Source: Agromyces mariniharenae (GTDB lineage: Bacteria; Actinomycetota; Actinomycetes; Actinomycetales; Microbacteriaceae). From it: a stretch of 64,000 nucleotides of DNA. The stretch covers positions 1,038,891-1,102,890 of the forward strand of contig NZ_VSSB01000001.1 in assembly GCF_008122505.1 (NCBI RefSeq), in the 5' to 3' direction. The notes beneath the pieces are model-generated. The model was not told the DNA's origin, searched no databases, and saw only the letters and a list, made by a program, of their open reading frames with translations. Shown in pieces: positions 35,498 to 44,576 of this stretch (positions within the stretch are counted from its first letter, which is position 1; each line of letters begins with the position of its first letter). The position numbers and the translations under genes were made by a program.

Positions 35498-36693
35498 GCG
35501 GTGGGTCCTTTCTCACGGGGAGTCTCACGGTCGCGCGGCTCGCGCGGGTCGCGCGCGAGCCAGTCCGCGCCGGCGTGCTCGTCGAGCCGCGGCGGGGGCG
35601 TGCGGTAGTCGGGGGCGGCCTGCGAGAGGCCGATGGGGTTCGCGACGGTGCGGCTCGCGCCCAACTCGACGACGGGCTCGAGCCCGAGCGACTCGGCGAA
35701 CGCGATGGCCTCGGCGACGTCGTTCACAAGCCCGGCGGGCACGCCGGCGTCGGTCAGCGCGCGCACCCAGTGGTCGGCGGATGCCGCGGCGAGCGCGCCC
35801 TCGAGCTCGGCGTGCAGCAGGTCGCGGTGCGCGACGCGGGCCTCGTTCGTGGCGTAGCGGGGGTCGTCGGCGAGCGCCGGCACGCCGAGGAGCACGGCGA
35901 GCGCGCGGAACTGCCGGTCGTTGCCGACGGCGATCACGAGGTCGCGGTCGGCGGCGGGGAACACGGCGTACGGCGCTATGCTCGGATGCCGGTTGCCGAG
36001 CCGTCGCGGCGCCCGCCCGGTCGCGAGCGTCGAGGCCGCCTGGTTCGTGAGCGCCGAGAGCAGGCTCTGCAGTAGGTTCACCTCGACGCGCTGGCCGAGG
36101 CCGGTGCGGTCGCGGTCGCGCAGCGCGAGCAGGATGCCGGCGACTGCGTTCTGCCCGCAGAGCACGTCGACGAGCGCGACGCCCGCCTTCGACGGCTCGC
36201 CCTCGGGCTCGCCGGTGATCGACATGAGGCCGCCGACGGCCTGCACGAGCAGGTCGTATCCCGCGAGGGTCGCTCCGTCGCCGGTGCCGAAGCCCGTGAT
36301 CGAGCAGTACACGACCCCGGGGTTCGCGGCGCGCACCTCGTCATACGACAGGCCGAACCGGTCCATCACGCCGGGGCGGAAGTTCTCGACCACGACGTCG
36401 GCGGATGCCGCGAGCCGTCGCGCCTCGGCGAGCCCCTCCTCGGTGGCGAGGTCGAGCGCCACCGACCGCTTGTTGCGGTTCACGCTGCCGAAGTAGGTGG
36501 CCTCCCCCGCCGCGTCGACGGGCGGCTTCCAGTGCCGGGTGTCGTCGCCCGCCGGCGACTCGACCTTGATCACGTCGGCGCCGAAGTCGGCGAGCGTCAT
36601 GGTGGCGTAGGGGCCCGCGAGCACGCGGGAGAAGTCCGCGACGCGCACGCCGGCGAGCGCGCCGCGCGGCGTCGCCCGGGTCGACTCGGTCAT
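35494..36693 (-). CDS. CaiB/BaiF-family (type III) CoA-transferase
   Basis: 399 residues. The family entry motif GVRVADFSRVLAGPYATMTLADFGADVIKVE lies at residues 15-45, followed by NRNKRSVALDLATEEGL and VVENFRPGVMDRFGLSYDEV. The catalytic Asp is in AGYDLLVQAVGGLMSITGEP (about 160). It transfers CoA between carboxylic acids through an aspartyl-CoA thioester. With the glutaryl-CoA-dehydrogenase-like gene after it, a succinyl-CoA:glutarate CoA-transferase role (like SugC/C7orf10) is likely. Its upstream region contains an AT-rich island with TATATC. Confidence 0.88.
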   Translation of the reverse strand: MTESTRATPRGALAGVRVADFSRVLAGPYATMTLADFGADVIKVESPAGDDTRHWKPPVDAAGEATYFGSVNRNKRSVALDLATEEGLAEARRLAASADVVVENFRPGVMDRFGLSYDEVRAANPGVVYCSITGFGTGDGATLAGYDLLVQAVGGLMSITGEPEGEPSKAGVALVDVLCGQNAVAGILLALRDRDRTGLGQRVEVNLLQSLLSALTNQAASTLATGRAPRRLGNRHPSIAPYAVFPAADRDLVIAVGNDRQFRALAVLLGVPALADDPRYATNEARVAHRDLLHAELEGALAAASADHWVRALTDAGVPAGLVNDVAEAIAFAESLGLEPVVELGASRTVANPIGLSQAAPDYRTPPPRLDEHAGADWLARDPREPRDRETPREKGPTA

Positions 36694-36743
36694 GGATCAT
36701 CCGCCTTCGCATGATGCGGCCCGGCCGGGCGCGCGGGATTCAT

Positions 36744-36770
36744 CCTATATCGAATCTTTTTTGCGCGCGG
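36744..36770. promoter_or_regulatory. AT-rich island between CoA-transferase and GntR genes
   Basis: ATTCATCCTATATCGAATC followed by six T. It resembles, less exactly, the TATATC/TATAGC motif before the 38438 and 42956 genes and may hold the operon's operator and minus-strand promoter. Confidence 0.35.
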
Positions 36771-36796
36771 CGGCCTTCGCGAGCGCACCCCTCGGC

Positions 36797-36802
36797 TAAC
36801 GT
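36797..36802 (+). promoter_or_regulatory. -10 box of leaderless GntR promoter
   Basis: TAACGT, six bases before the ATG at 36809. Confidence 0.45.
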
Positions 36803-36808
36803 GGTCCC

Positions 36809-37579
36809 ATGGAGACGAGGGTCGGTCCCGGGGCGCGCGAAGCCGTGTTCGCCCAGCTCGCCGACGCCGGCCGTGCGGAGCAGGTCGCCCAGCGCCTCAC
36901 CGACGGCATCGTGCTCGGGGTGCTCGACCCCGGCGAGCGCCTCCCCAGCGAGCCCGAGCTCGCCCGCCGCTTCGGCGTCGCCCTCATCACCGTGCGCGAG
37001 GGGCTCGGCATCCTGCGCGACGCCGGCCTCGTCGAGACCCGCCGTGGCCGCGAAGGCGGCAGCTTCGTGGTGCACGACGACGCCGAGCACCGCACGATCC
37101 TCACGGCCCGGCTCCGCGGGCTCGCCCAGGTCGAACTCAGCGACATGGCGGTGTACTTCGGCGCGATCCTCGCGGGCGCGGCCGAGCGGGCGGCCGAGCG
37201 CGCGTCCGACGACGACGCAGCCAACCTCGCGGGCTGGCTGCGCAACGCCGACTTCTCGACCCCGGCCGCGGCGCGCACCAACCAGGGCGGGTTCCTGCTC
37301 GAGCTCGCGGTGCTCAGCCAGTCGGCGCGGCTCGTGCGCGAGCAGATCCGGCTCCAGGCCGAGTTCGGGCCGCTGCTCCTGCTCGGCCTCGCCGACGAGG
37401 GCGCCCGCGACGAGGTCGCCGACCTCGACCAGCGCATCGTTCGGGCGGTGGCCCGGCACCGGGCGGCGCGGGCGCGCGAGGCGGCCGGCGAGCTCGTCGG
37501 GATGCTCGCGCGTCGGCTGCTCGCCGCGAAGGCCCGGGTCGAGCGAGGGGGTGCGCTCGATGAGCCGCACGCCGACTGA
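36809..37579 (+). CDS. GntR-family regulator, FadR (FCD) type
   Basis: 256 residues. The winged helix shows DGIVLGVLDPGERLPSEPELARRFGVALITVREGLGILRDAGLV (residues 33-75), a near-perfect GntR domain, followed by GGSFVVHDD. The C-terminal part is an all-helical FCD-like domain with few of the canonical metal His ligands. FadR-type regulators sense organic acids or acyl-CoAs. It is flanked by the glutarate-type operon (divergent) and the succinate-semialdehyde dehydrogenase (downstream), whose AT-rich upstream motifs may be its targets. The leaderless start has a TAACGT box. It overlaps a Cache-domain gene by 20 bases. Confidence 0.87.
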   Translation: METRVGPGAREAVFAQLADAGRAEQVAQRLTDGIVLGVLDPGERLPSEPELARRFGVALITVREGLGILRDAGLVETRRGREGGSFVVHDDAEHRTILTARLRGLAQVELSDMAVYFGAILAGAAERAAERASDDDAANLAGWLRNADFSTPAAARTNQGGFLLELAVLSQSARLVREQIRLQAEFGPLLLLGLADEGARDEVADLDQRIVRAVARHRAARAREAAGELVGMLARRLLAAKARVERGGALDEPHAD

Positions 37580-38342
37580 GGTCGCCGACGCCGTCAGCGA
37601 GGTGTTCCGCGGCGTGTTCGACCAGCTCGCCGCGTGGCGCACGCCGATCGAGCAGCTGCTCGCCGCGAGCGTGAGTGCGGCGAGCGTCGTGGGCGCTGCG
37701 AGCGGCACGGCCGGGAGCGCTTCGAGCGGCGAGGTCCGCCCGGTGACGCTCGACGCGACGGTGGCCGACCTCGTGCTCCCGCGGCTCGAGGAGGCCGACC
37801 CGATGCTCGTCGGCGCGGGGTTCATCGCCGACGGCGAGGTGGTGCGCGGCAAGGGCGTGCACTTCGCGTGGTGGCTGGGGCCCCTCGACGACAACCCCGT
37901 GCTCGGGTCCACCGACGGACCCACCCGGCTCGACCTCTCGACGCGCGGCTACACCGAGTACCTCCGCGACTTCCGCGCCCTCGAGTGGTACCGCATCCCG
38001 GCCACCACGCGGCACGCGCACGTCACCGGCCCCTACGTCGACCACCTCTGCACGTGCGACTACATCCTCACGCTCACGATGCCCGTGCACGACGTCGACG
38101 GCGAGCGCATGGTCGGCGTCGTCGGCGCCGACGTCGCGGTGCGCACGCTCGAGCGCGCGCTGCTCGCCACGTTCCTCGACGTCGACGAGCCGCTCGCGCT
38201 CGTGAACGAGCACGGCCGGGTGGTGCTCTCCACCGAGCCGGCGCTGCAGGTCGGCCAGCTGGCGGGCCCGGGCGCCGAGACGGTGCCGTGCGCCGGCACG
38301 CCGTTCGCCGTGCGCGTGCGGCCCGCGGCATCCGGTTCGTGA
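37560..38342 (+). CDS. Cache-domain (ligand-sensing) protein without membrane span
   Basis: 260 residues, start ATG at 37560 inside the end of the GntR gene. A Cache/PDC-like sensor fold is suggested by VLPRLEEADPMLVGAGFIADGE, RGYTEYLRDFRALEWYRIPA, YVDHLCTCDYILTLTMPVHD and the closing ERMVGVVGADVAVRTLERALL. The WYRIP and YVDHLCTC stretches are the usual ligand pocket (amine or carboxylate binding). Unlike receptor Cache domains it has no transmembrane helix or output domain, so it is probably cytosolic and may work with the GntR partner. Cysteines in LCTC could bind metal. Confidence 0.7.
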   Translation: MSRTPTEVADAVSEVFRGVFDQLAAWRTPIEQLLAASVSAASVVGAASGTAGSASSGEVRPVTLDATVADLVLPRLEEADPMLVGAGFIADGEVVRGKGVHFAWWLGPLDDNPVLGSTDGPTRLDLSTRGYTEYLRDFRALEWYRIPATTRHAHVTGPYVDHLCTCDYILTLTMPVHDVDGERMVGVVGADVAVRTLERALLATFLDVDEPLALVNEHGRVVLSTEPALQVGQLAGPGAETVPCAGTPFAVRVRPAASGS

Positions 38343-38344
38343 TC

Positions 38345-38368
38345 AATCATTCAGTGGTATATCTTTGA
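38345..38368 (+). promoter_or_regulatory. Motif A, shared with the APC permease promoter
   Basis: AATCATTcaGTGgTATAtCTTT, about 70 bases before the 38438 start. 18 of 22 positions equal the site at 42851. Confidence 0.5.
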
Positions 38369-38437
38369 CGGACGAGCGACTGCACCGCGGCAGACGGAGG
38401 CTCTGGCGTGCGTGCACCTGAGAAGGAGAGAACTCCC

Positions 38438-39802
38438 ATGAGCTATGCCGTGACCAACCCCGCCACCGGCGAGACGGTCAAGACGTACCCGACCATCACC
38501 GACGCCGAGCTCGAGGCCGCCATCGCCGCCGCCGATGAGGCGCACCGCACCTGGTCGAAGTCGACCACGGTCGAGGAGCGCGCCGCGCTCATCCGCCGCG
38601 TGGGCGAGCTGCACGTCGAGCGCCGCCAGGAGCTGGCCGAGATCATCGTGCGCGAGATGGGCAAGCCCATCGAGCAGGCCCTCGCCGAGGCCGACTTCGC
38701 CGGCGACATCTACGGCTACTACGCCGACAACGCGGCCGAGTTCCTGAAGGACGAGCCGGTGTCGCTCCTCGCGGGCGACGGCTCGGCGGTGATCCGTCGC
38801 TCCTCGCTGGGCGTGCTCCTCGGCGTCATGCCGTGGAACTTCCCGTACTACCAGGTGGCCCGCTTCGCCGGCCCCAACCTCATCATCGGCAACACGATCC
38901 TGCTCAAGCACGCCGAGCAGTGCCCCGAATCGGCCGCGGCCATCGCGCAGATCTTCGCCGACGCGGGCTTCCCCGAAGGCGCGTACGTCAACATCTACGC
39001 GTCGCACGACCAGATCGAGACCGTCATCGCCGACCCGCGCGTGCAGGGCGTCTCGCTCACGGGCTCCGAGCGGGCCGGCGCCGCGGTCGCCGAGGTGGCC
39101 GGCCGTCACCTGAAGAAGGTCGTGCTCGAGCTCGGCGGCTCCGACCCGTTCATCCTGCTCTCGACCGACGACCTCGACTCGGCCGTGCAGAACGCGGTCG
39201 ACGCGCGCCTCGACAACAGCGGCCAGTCGTGCAACGCGGCGAAGCGCTTCATCGTGATCGACGAGCTGTACGAGCCGTTCCTCGAGAAGTTCACCGCGAA
39301 GATCGCCGAGGTCGAGGCGACCGACCCGACCTCGTCGGACTCGGCGCTCGGCCCGCTGTCGTCGCTGAAGGCGGCAGAGGGCCTCGACGAGCAGGTCAAG
39401 CGCGCGGTCGAGCACGGCGCGACGCTCGTGCACGGCGGCACGCGCGACGGCGCGTTCTTCCAGACGACGGTGCTGACGGATGTCTCGTCCGACAACCCCG
39501 CGTCGAAGGAGGAGTTCTTCGGCCCGGTCGCGCAGGTGTACCGCGCGACCGACGAGGGCGACGCGGTCCGCATCGCGAACGACATCCCGTTCGGCCTCGG
39601 CTCCTACGTCTACACGACCGACGCCGCGCAGGCCGACCGCGTCGCGAACGCGATCGAGGCGGGCATGGTGTTCGTCAACCTCGTGCTGGCGGACGGCGCG
39701 GAGCTGCCCTTCGGCGGCGTGAAGCGCTCGGGCTCGGGCCGCGAGCTCGGCCGCTTCGGCGCCGACGAGTTCGTCAACAAGAAGATGATCCGCATCGGCT
39801 GA
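38438..39802 (+). CDS. gabD: NAD(P)-dependent succinate-semialdehyde dehydrogenase
   Basis: 454 residues from the ATG with AAGGAG upstream. Motifs: LGVLLGVMPWNFPYYQVARF, VVLELGGSDPFILLS (general base Glu), NSGQSCNAAKRFIVIDELY (catalytic Cys, about residue 265) and EEFFGPVAQVYR. The NSGQSCNAAKRFIV form is that of the short succinate-semialdehyde dehydrogenases (GabD/Sad), oxidising succinate semialdehyde from GABA to succinate. The gene name is by similarity. It has a promoter motif in common with the amino-acid permease gene at 42956 and follows the GntR/Cache pair. Confidence 0.88.
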   Translation: MSYAVTNPATGETVKTYPTITDAELEAAIAAADEAHRTWSKSTTVEERAALIRRVGELHVERRQELAEIIVREMGKPIEQALAEADFAGDIYGYYADNAAEFLKDEPVSLLAGDGSAVIRRSSLGVLLGVMPWNFPYYQVARFAGPNLIIGNTILLKHAEQCPESAAAIAQIFADAGFPEGAYVNIYASHDQIETVIADPRVQGVSLTGSERAGAAVAEVAGRHLKKVVLELGGSDPFILLSTDDLDSAVQNAVDARLDNSGQSCNAAKRFIVIDELYEPFLEKFTAKIAEVEATDPTSSDSALGPLSSLKAAEGLDEQVKRAVEHGATLVHGGTRDGAFFQTTVLTDVSSDNPASKEEFFGPVAQVYRATDEGDAVRIANDIPFGLGSYVYTTDAAQADRVANAIEAGMVFVNLVLADGAELPFGGVKRSGSGRELGRFGADEFVNKKMIRIG

Positions 39803-39819
39803 CGCCTCTCGACATCAGG

Positions 39820-39852
39820 CGGCGCGCCCCTGGGCTCCGGCCGGGGGCGCGC
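39820..39852. terminator. Bidirectional terminator between gabD-like and monooxygenase-like genes
   Basis: GGCGCGCCCC pairs perfectly with GGGGCGCGCC around a 13-base loop, between convergent stops at 39802 and 39863. Confidence 0.65.
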
Positions 39853-39862
39853 CGTCGTGTGA

Positions 39863-41002
39863 TCACGAGGATGCCGGCACGGCCGCCGCGCGCGGACGGG
39901 CCACCGCAGCACGGCGCTCGGCTGCGATGCGCCGGGCGAGGTACGCCGCGTCGCGGACGGTGCCGGGAAGGCTCTCCGAATTGAGCGAGTACATGAAGTC
40001 CAGGCCGAGCACGTAGAGCCCGGGGACCGACGCCACGACGCCTCGCCACTGCCGGAAGGCTCCGGTCTCATCGAATGCGGGGACCTGCAGCCATCCGAAG
40101 TCGCTGCGGTATCCGGTGCACCAGATCACGTTCGCCACGGCGAGCTCCCGTCCGTCGACGACGGGGAGGCCGTTGCTGGCGCCGGTCACACGGCCGACCG
40201 ACGCCACCCCTGCGCCGGCGAGTTCCTTCCGCCGGGTGCGGATCAGCGGCGACGCGTGGGCCGAGAGCTTCGGGATGACGCGCCGCCCGATTGGCGTCCC
40301 GAGCGTGACCACGTGCAGCCCGGCGAACCTCACGACCGGGAGGACGAACCGTGCCGCCGCGCGCCCGTGGCGCACGGGCAGTTCGCCGCTCGGCGTCCCC
40401 GAGACGCTGGTGGGGTGCGTACGGCTGAGCTCGAGGGCGATCTCGGCACCCGAGTTGCCGAGCCCGACGACGAGGACCGGTCCGGGCTGCAGCTGGCCGG
40501 GATTGCGGTACTCGGCGGAGTGCAGCTGCACGATGGACGGCCCGAGCTCGCCTGCGACGTCGGGCGTCCTCGGCTCGTGGAACGCACCGGTGGTGATGAT
40601 CACGCGCTCCGCGGTCCATCGACGATCGCCCGCGGTGATCGTGTAGACGCCGTCCTCGCGGCGGACACCGTCGACGTGCACGCCGAGCCGGATCGGGAGC
40701 GCATTCCGTTCGGCGTACGCCTCGAGGTAGTCGGCAAGCTCGTCCTTGGTCGGGAAGGCGAGCCCGTCGCCCGGGAACGGCATGCCGGGCAGCCCGTCGT
40801 ACCGCGCGGGAGTGAACAGGCGCAGTGAGTCCCAGCGCGTGCGCCATGCGTCGCCGACGCGCGCCCGTTCGTCGAGGATCACGAAGTCGCGACCCTGCTG
40901 CGCGAGGTGGTAGCCGATTGCGAGTCCGGCCTGGCCTCCGCCGATGACGACGGCGTCGAGCGCTCGATCGGTCTCGTCCATGTGGTCGAATGTCTCGTTC
41001 AT
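39863..41002 (-). CDS. Flavin-containing monooxygenase-like NAD(P)/FAD oxidoreductase
   Basis: 379 residues. FAD site AVVIGGGQAGLAIGYHLAQQG (about 15-35) with FVILDERARVGDAWRTRWDSLRLF, and the NAD(P) site VLVVGLGNSGAEIALELS (about 170). The GDAWRxRWDSLRLFTPA stretch is typical of the small flavin monooxygenase/CzcO family. Such enzymes oxygenate ketones, amines or sulfides, but the substrate here is unknown. The start lies seven bases after a TAGCGT box on the minus strand. It is separated from the upstream TPR-LuxR gene by 95 bases. Confidence 0.85.
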   Translation of the reverse strand: MNETFDHMDETDRALDAVVIGGGQAGLAIGYHLAQQGRDFVILDERARVGDAWRTRWDSLRLFTPARYDGLPGMPFPGDGLAFPTKDELADYLEAYAERNALPIRLGVHVDGVRREDGVYTITAGDRRWTAERVIITTGAFHEPRTPDVAGELGPSIVQLHSAEYRNPGQLQPGPVLVVGLGNSGAEIALELSRTHPTSVSGTPSGELPVRHGRAAARFVLPVVRFAGLHVVTLGTPIGRRVIPKLSAHASPLIRTRRKELAGAGVASVGRVTGASNGLPVVDGRELAVANVIWCTGYRSDFGWLQVPAFDETGAFRQWRGVVASVPGLYVLGLDFMYSLNSESLPGTVRDAAYLARRIAAERRAAVARPRAAAVPASS

Positions 41003-41009
41003 GGGCGGC

Positions 41010-41015
41010 ACGCTA
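41010..41015 (-). promoter_or_regulatory. -10 box of leaderless monooxygenase promoter
   Basis: TAGCGT on the minus strand, seven bases before the ATG at 41002. Confidence 0.4.
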
Positions 41016-41097
41016 CGGATGACGCGATAGGGCCGCGTCGGGAGAATCCCCCATTCGCGACCGCGGCGGGCTGCGGGCGGCCCCGTCCGGCGCCGGG

Positions 41098-42732
41098 TCA
41101 GTCGGCGACGCCGTGCCGGAACGCGAACGCGGTCGCGGCCGACCGCGAGGACACGCCGAGCTTGCCGAAGATGTTGCTGAGGTGCCGCTCGACCGTCTTC
41201 TCGCTGAGGAAGAGGTCGCTCGCGATCTCGCGGTTGGTCTCGCCCGCCGCCACGAGCCGCAGCACCTCGGCCTCCCTGGCGGACAGTCCGCCCGGCTGCG
41301 GCGTCGGCTCTGTCGACCACTCGGCCTCCGCCGCGGCGAGCGCCTGCCCGGCGCCCAGGTCGGCGAGCGCGACGCGTGCCGCGTCGAGCTCCATCGCCGC
41401 GGATGCCTCGTCGTCGAGGGCACGGCACGCCCGGGCCGCGATCAGCCGGCACCGCGCCGCCTCGTAGGGGACGTCGAGGTCGCGCCAGCGAGCCCATGCC
41501 CGCCGCGACGCCGTCAGCGCGCCACGAGCATCGCCCTCGGCGAGCCGCACGGCCGCGTCGGCCTGCTCGACGACCGCCAGCAGCATCGGCATCGGGCTCG
41601 ATCGGCTCAGCTCCCGCAGCTCGTCGGCCACCTCACGCGCGGCGGCGACGTCGCCCACGCCGAGCTGGATCTCGACGGTCGCGGGGAGCAGCCAGCGGCG
41701 CTCCGCCGGATCCAGTCGTTCCGCCGCGGCGACGACCATGGCGCGCGCGACGTCGGGCTCCCCCTGCGCCAGCCGCAGCAGGGCGAGGCCGGGCTGCGGC
41801 TCGAAGCCCGTGCGTGCGGCCTGCTCGTACGCCGCCGCCGCGGCATCCGGCTCACCGCGCAGCCGATGCACCTCCCCGATCTGGTAGCACGCCCCGAACA
41901 TGCCGTTGGGGTCGCCGAGCTCCGAGAGCTCCCGCGCCAGCTCCGCCGCGGCGAGCGCGTCCGCCCAGGCGCCGTGCAGGAGGAAGAGCTCGGCCCGGTG
42001 CGAGTGGCACTGCCCGCTGAACGCGACCATGTCGGGTCGTTCGGCGCACCACCGGTCGAGCGCCCGGGTCCACTCGTGGGCGCGCCGCACGTCGAACGTC
42101 TGCCGGCAGCACTGCAGGACCTCGCAGTAGACGATGCCCGAGGGAACGGGCGAGAGCTCACCGGCCGTGACGGCGACCATCACCTCGTCGAGCCGGGCGA
42201 GACCCTCCGCCGACCGGCCGAGCATGATCTCCGACTGGCCCATGCCGAGCTCGCCGAGCGCGACGAGGTCGGCGTCCTTCGCCGTGCGGGCGAGCTCCGC
42301 TGCGCGCGAGAACGATGCCGCCGCGCGCGCGCCGTCGCCGCCGTAGAGGGCAGCAAGCCCTTCGGGGATGAAGAGGAACCCGTGGTCGGGGCGACCCTCG
42401 GGATGCTCCTCCAGCAGTCGCTGCGCCCGCGCGAACCAGCCGCCGCCCTGCGCCAGCTGCCCGACGTACATGAACTCCATCCCGAGCCAGACCGCGCAGC
42501 GGATCGCGTCGTCCAGGTCTCCATCCGCCAGGAACGCCTCGTGCGCCCGGGTGCGCCACTCGACGCTCTCCTCGAACCGCCCGACCAGGAGGGCCGCGGT
42601 CGCGAGCTGCTCGAGGTCGAGTGCGGTGGTCGCGGTCGCGCGATCGGCCGCATCCAGGCCGATGACGGCGTCGGTCCAGCGGTGTTCGAGGTAGGCGGTG
42701 CGTCCTCGGTCGAGGGCGGTCGACGCGTCCAT
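41098..42732 (-). CDS. TPR-LuxR transcriptional regulator (no ATPase domain), paralog 1
   Basis: 544 residues from an ATG with GGGAGG upstream. Roughly 440 residues of alpha-helical repeats (TPR-like, for example [20 protein letters not shown] and [20 protein letters not shown]) precede a C-terminal LuxR domain [20 protein letters not shown] with [20 protein letters not shown]. MalT/LAL regulators usually carry a P-loop ATPase in front; it is missing here, so the protein is a shorter TPR-LuxR form. It shares layout and many motifs with the gene at 46127. It is divergent from an APC permease, its probable target. Confidence 0.85.
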   Translation of the reverse strand: MDASTALDRGRTAYLEHRWTDAVIGLDAADRATATTALDLEQLATAALLVGRFEESVEWRTRAHEAFLADGDLDDAIRCAVWLGMEFMYVGQLAQGGGWFARAQRLLEEHPEGRPDHGFLFIPEGLAALYGGDGARAAASFSRAAELARTAKDADLVALGELGMGQSEIMLGRSAEGLARLDEVMVAVTAGELSPVPSGIVYCEVLQCCRQTFDVRRAHEWTRALDRWCAERPDMVAFSGQCHSHRAELFLLHGAWADALAAAELARELSELGDPNGMFGACYQIGEVHRLRGEPDAAAAAYEQAARTGFEPQPGLALLRLAQGEPDVARAMVVAAAERLDPAERRWLLPATVEIQLGVGDVAAAREVADELRELSRSSPMPMLLAVVEQADAAVRLAEGDARGALTASRRAWARWRDLDVPYEAARCRLIAARACRALDDEASAAMELDAARVALADLGAGQALAAAEAEWSTEPTPQPGGLSAREAEVLRLVAAGETNREIASDLFLSEKTVERHLSNIFGKLGVSSRSAATAFAFRHGVAD

Positions 42733-42850
42733 GACGCCTCCCGGGAGGTGACGGCGACGACCGCGCACGAGGTCGGGAGACCGTCGACTCCGACCGGCGC
42801 CCAGCCTCAGGCTAGACCCGCGCGGACCGCGCGGCAACGCTCCTGCAGAT

Positions 42851-42874
42851 AATCATTTGGTGCTATAGCTTTAG
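42851..42874 (+). promoter_or_regulatory. Motif A copy upstream of the APC permease
   Basis: AATCATTtgGTGcTATAgCTTT, about 80 bases before the 42956 start. It overlaps the dyad GGTGCTA-N6-TAGCGCC (42859-42878) and sits between divergent TPR-LuxR and permease genes. Confidence 0.5.
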
Positions 42875-42955
42875 CGCCGAAGGTATGGCATGCTGGCGCA
42901 ACCGACTGGCGTCCGGGTGGGCGGACGCGATCAACGACGATCACGAAAGGTCACG

Positions 42956-44479
42956 ATGTCCGAACCCGCCAAGCCCGCCGACCTCGGCGACGGCGAGCAC
43001 CTGAACGTCCTCGGCTACCAGGACGAGTTCAACCGCTCCATGAGCCTCTGGGCGAACTTCGCCCTCGGCTTCACCTACCTGTCGCCGCTCGTCGGCGTCT
43101 ACTCGCTCTTCGCGCTCGCGCTCACCGTCGGCGGACCGCCCTCCATCTGGTGGATCGTCATCGTCGGCGCCGGACAGCTGCTCGTCTCGCTCGTGTTCGG
43201 CGAGGTCGTGTCCCAGTACCCGATCCACGGCGGCATCTACCCATGGGCACGCCGCCTGTGGGGTCGCCGCTACGCCTGGATGGCCGCGTGGGTCTACATC
43301 TGGGCCATGATCGTGACGATCACCGCCGTCGCCGAGTACGGGTCGGGCTTCGCCGCGAGCCTGTTCGGCGTCGAAGCGAATCCGACCACGGGGCTCGTGC
43401 TCACCCTCGCCCTGCTGCTCATCGCGCTCGCGATCAACTTCACCGGCACGAAGTGGCTGGCCCGCGTCGCGCGCATCGGCCTCGCGGCCGAGCTCATCGG
43501 CGTCATCGGCCTGGGCCTGTACCTGCTGGTCTTCCAGCGCAAGCAGGAGTTCAGCATCTTCTTCGACACGATGGGGGTGCAGGGGGACGGCAGCTACCTG
43601 CCGGCCTTCATCGGTGCCGCGCTCGCCGGCCTGTTCCTCTTCTACGGCTTCGAGGCGTGCGGCGACGTCGCCGAGGAGGTCGAGAACCCGGCACGACGCA
43701 TCCCGAAGGCGATGATCCTGACGATCCTCGTCGGCGGTGTCTCCGCGCTGTTCTCCTTCGGCGGCTACGTGCTCGCCGCGCCCGACCTGCAGGCCATCGT
43801 CTCCGGCGAGGACGCCGACCCCATCCCCGCGATCCTCGAGTCGACGCTCGGCCCGGTCGGGGCGAAGCTGTTCCTCGTCGTCGCGATCACGGCCTTCCTG
43901 TCGTGCGTGCTCAGCCTGCAGGCCGCCGCGAGCCGCCTCCTGTTCTCCTTCGCACGCGACGGGATGCTCCCGGGCCACCGCTGGCTGTCGAAGGTGTCGG
44001 AGCGCAGCAAGGTCCCGACGAACGCGCTCATCGTCGCCTGCACGGTGCCCGCGCTCATCGCGGTCCTGGTCTGGCTGAACGCCGACCTGCTCTACCCCGT
44101 CACGGCGTTCGCAGTGCTCGGCATCTACGTCGCCTTCCAGATGGTCGTGCTCGCATCGCTGCGGCAGCGCTTCCGCGGCTGGAAGCCCGCCGGCCCGTTC
44201 TCGCTCGGCCGCTGGGGCATGGTGGTGAACGTCCTCGCGCTCGCGTACGGGATCTTCGCGATGTACCTGCTCGCGGCTCCCGGCGCATCGGGCGACGTCT
44301 TCACCGACTGGGTGGTCCTCATCGGCCTCGGGGTCGTGCTCGCGACCGGGTTCGCGTACCTGTTCCTCGCGCGACCCGACCGCAAATCCGACGCGCCCGC
44401 CGGCGACGCGATCGAGGTCGCGGATCGCCTCAGGGCGCACCGCGGCGAGTTCGCCGAGGCGCCCTCGATCGTGAACTGA
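42956..44479 (+). CDS. APC-family amino-acid permease
   Basis: 507 residues with about twelve membrane helices. The first helix region SMSLWANFALGFTYLSPLVGVY and the loop QYPIHGGIYPWARRLWGRR are the signature of the amino-acid/choline permease (AAT/GabP/ACT) branch; later GFEACGDVAEEVENPARRIPKA is the classical APC consensus before helix 7. The likely substrates are GABA, ethanolamine or another amine. It shares an upstream motif with the succinate-semialdehyde dehydrogenase gene, supporting GABA or related amine uptake. AAAGG precedes the ATG at 42956. Confidence 0.9.
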   Translation: MSEPAKPADLGDGEHLNVLGYQDEFNRSMSLWANFALGFTYLSPLVGVYSLFALALTVGGPPSIWWIVIVGAGQLLVSLVFGEVVSQYPIHGGIYPWARRLWGRRYAWMAAWVYIWAMIVTITAVAEYGSGFAASLFGVEANPTTGLVLTLALLLIALAINFTGTKWLARVARIGLAAELIGVIGLGLYLLVFQRKQEFSIFFDTMGVQGDGSYLPAFIGAALAGLFLFYGFEACGDVAEEVENPARRIPKAMILTILVGGVSALFSFGGYVLAAPDLQAIVSGEDADPIPAILESTLGPVGAKLFLVVAITAFLSCVLSLQAAASRLLFSFARDGMLPGHRWLSKVSERSKVPTNALIVACTVPALIAVLVWLNADLLYPVTAFAVLGIYVAFQMVVLASLRQRFRGWKPAGPFSLGRWGMVVNVLALAYGIFAMYLLAAPGASGDVFTDWVVLIGLGVVLATGFAYLFLARPDRKSDAPAGDAIEVADRLRAHRGEFAEAPSIVN

Positions 44480-44493
44480 CGACCGGCGGGAAC

Positions 44494-44529
44494 CGAGCGG
44501 TCGCGGCAGGGTGACGCCGCGACCGCTCG
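44494..44529 (+). terminator. Strong stem-loop after the APC permease
   Basis: CGAGCGGTCGCGGC pairs perfectly (14 bp) with GCCGCGACCGCTCG around AGGGTGAC, 15 bases after the stop. Confidence 0.7.
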
Positions 44530-44564
44530 TCCGCCGTTGGTCGCACCCGCGCTCGGGACAGCGC

Positions 44565-44570
44565 TACCGT
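44565..44570 (+). promoter_or_regulatory. -10 box of leaderless hydrolase promoter
   Basis: TACCGT, six bases before the ATG at 44577. Confidence 0.45.
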
Positions 44571-44576
44571 GGCGGC

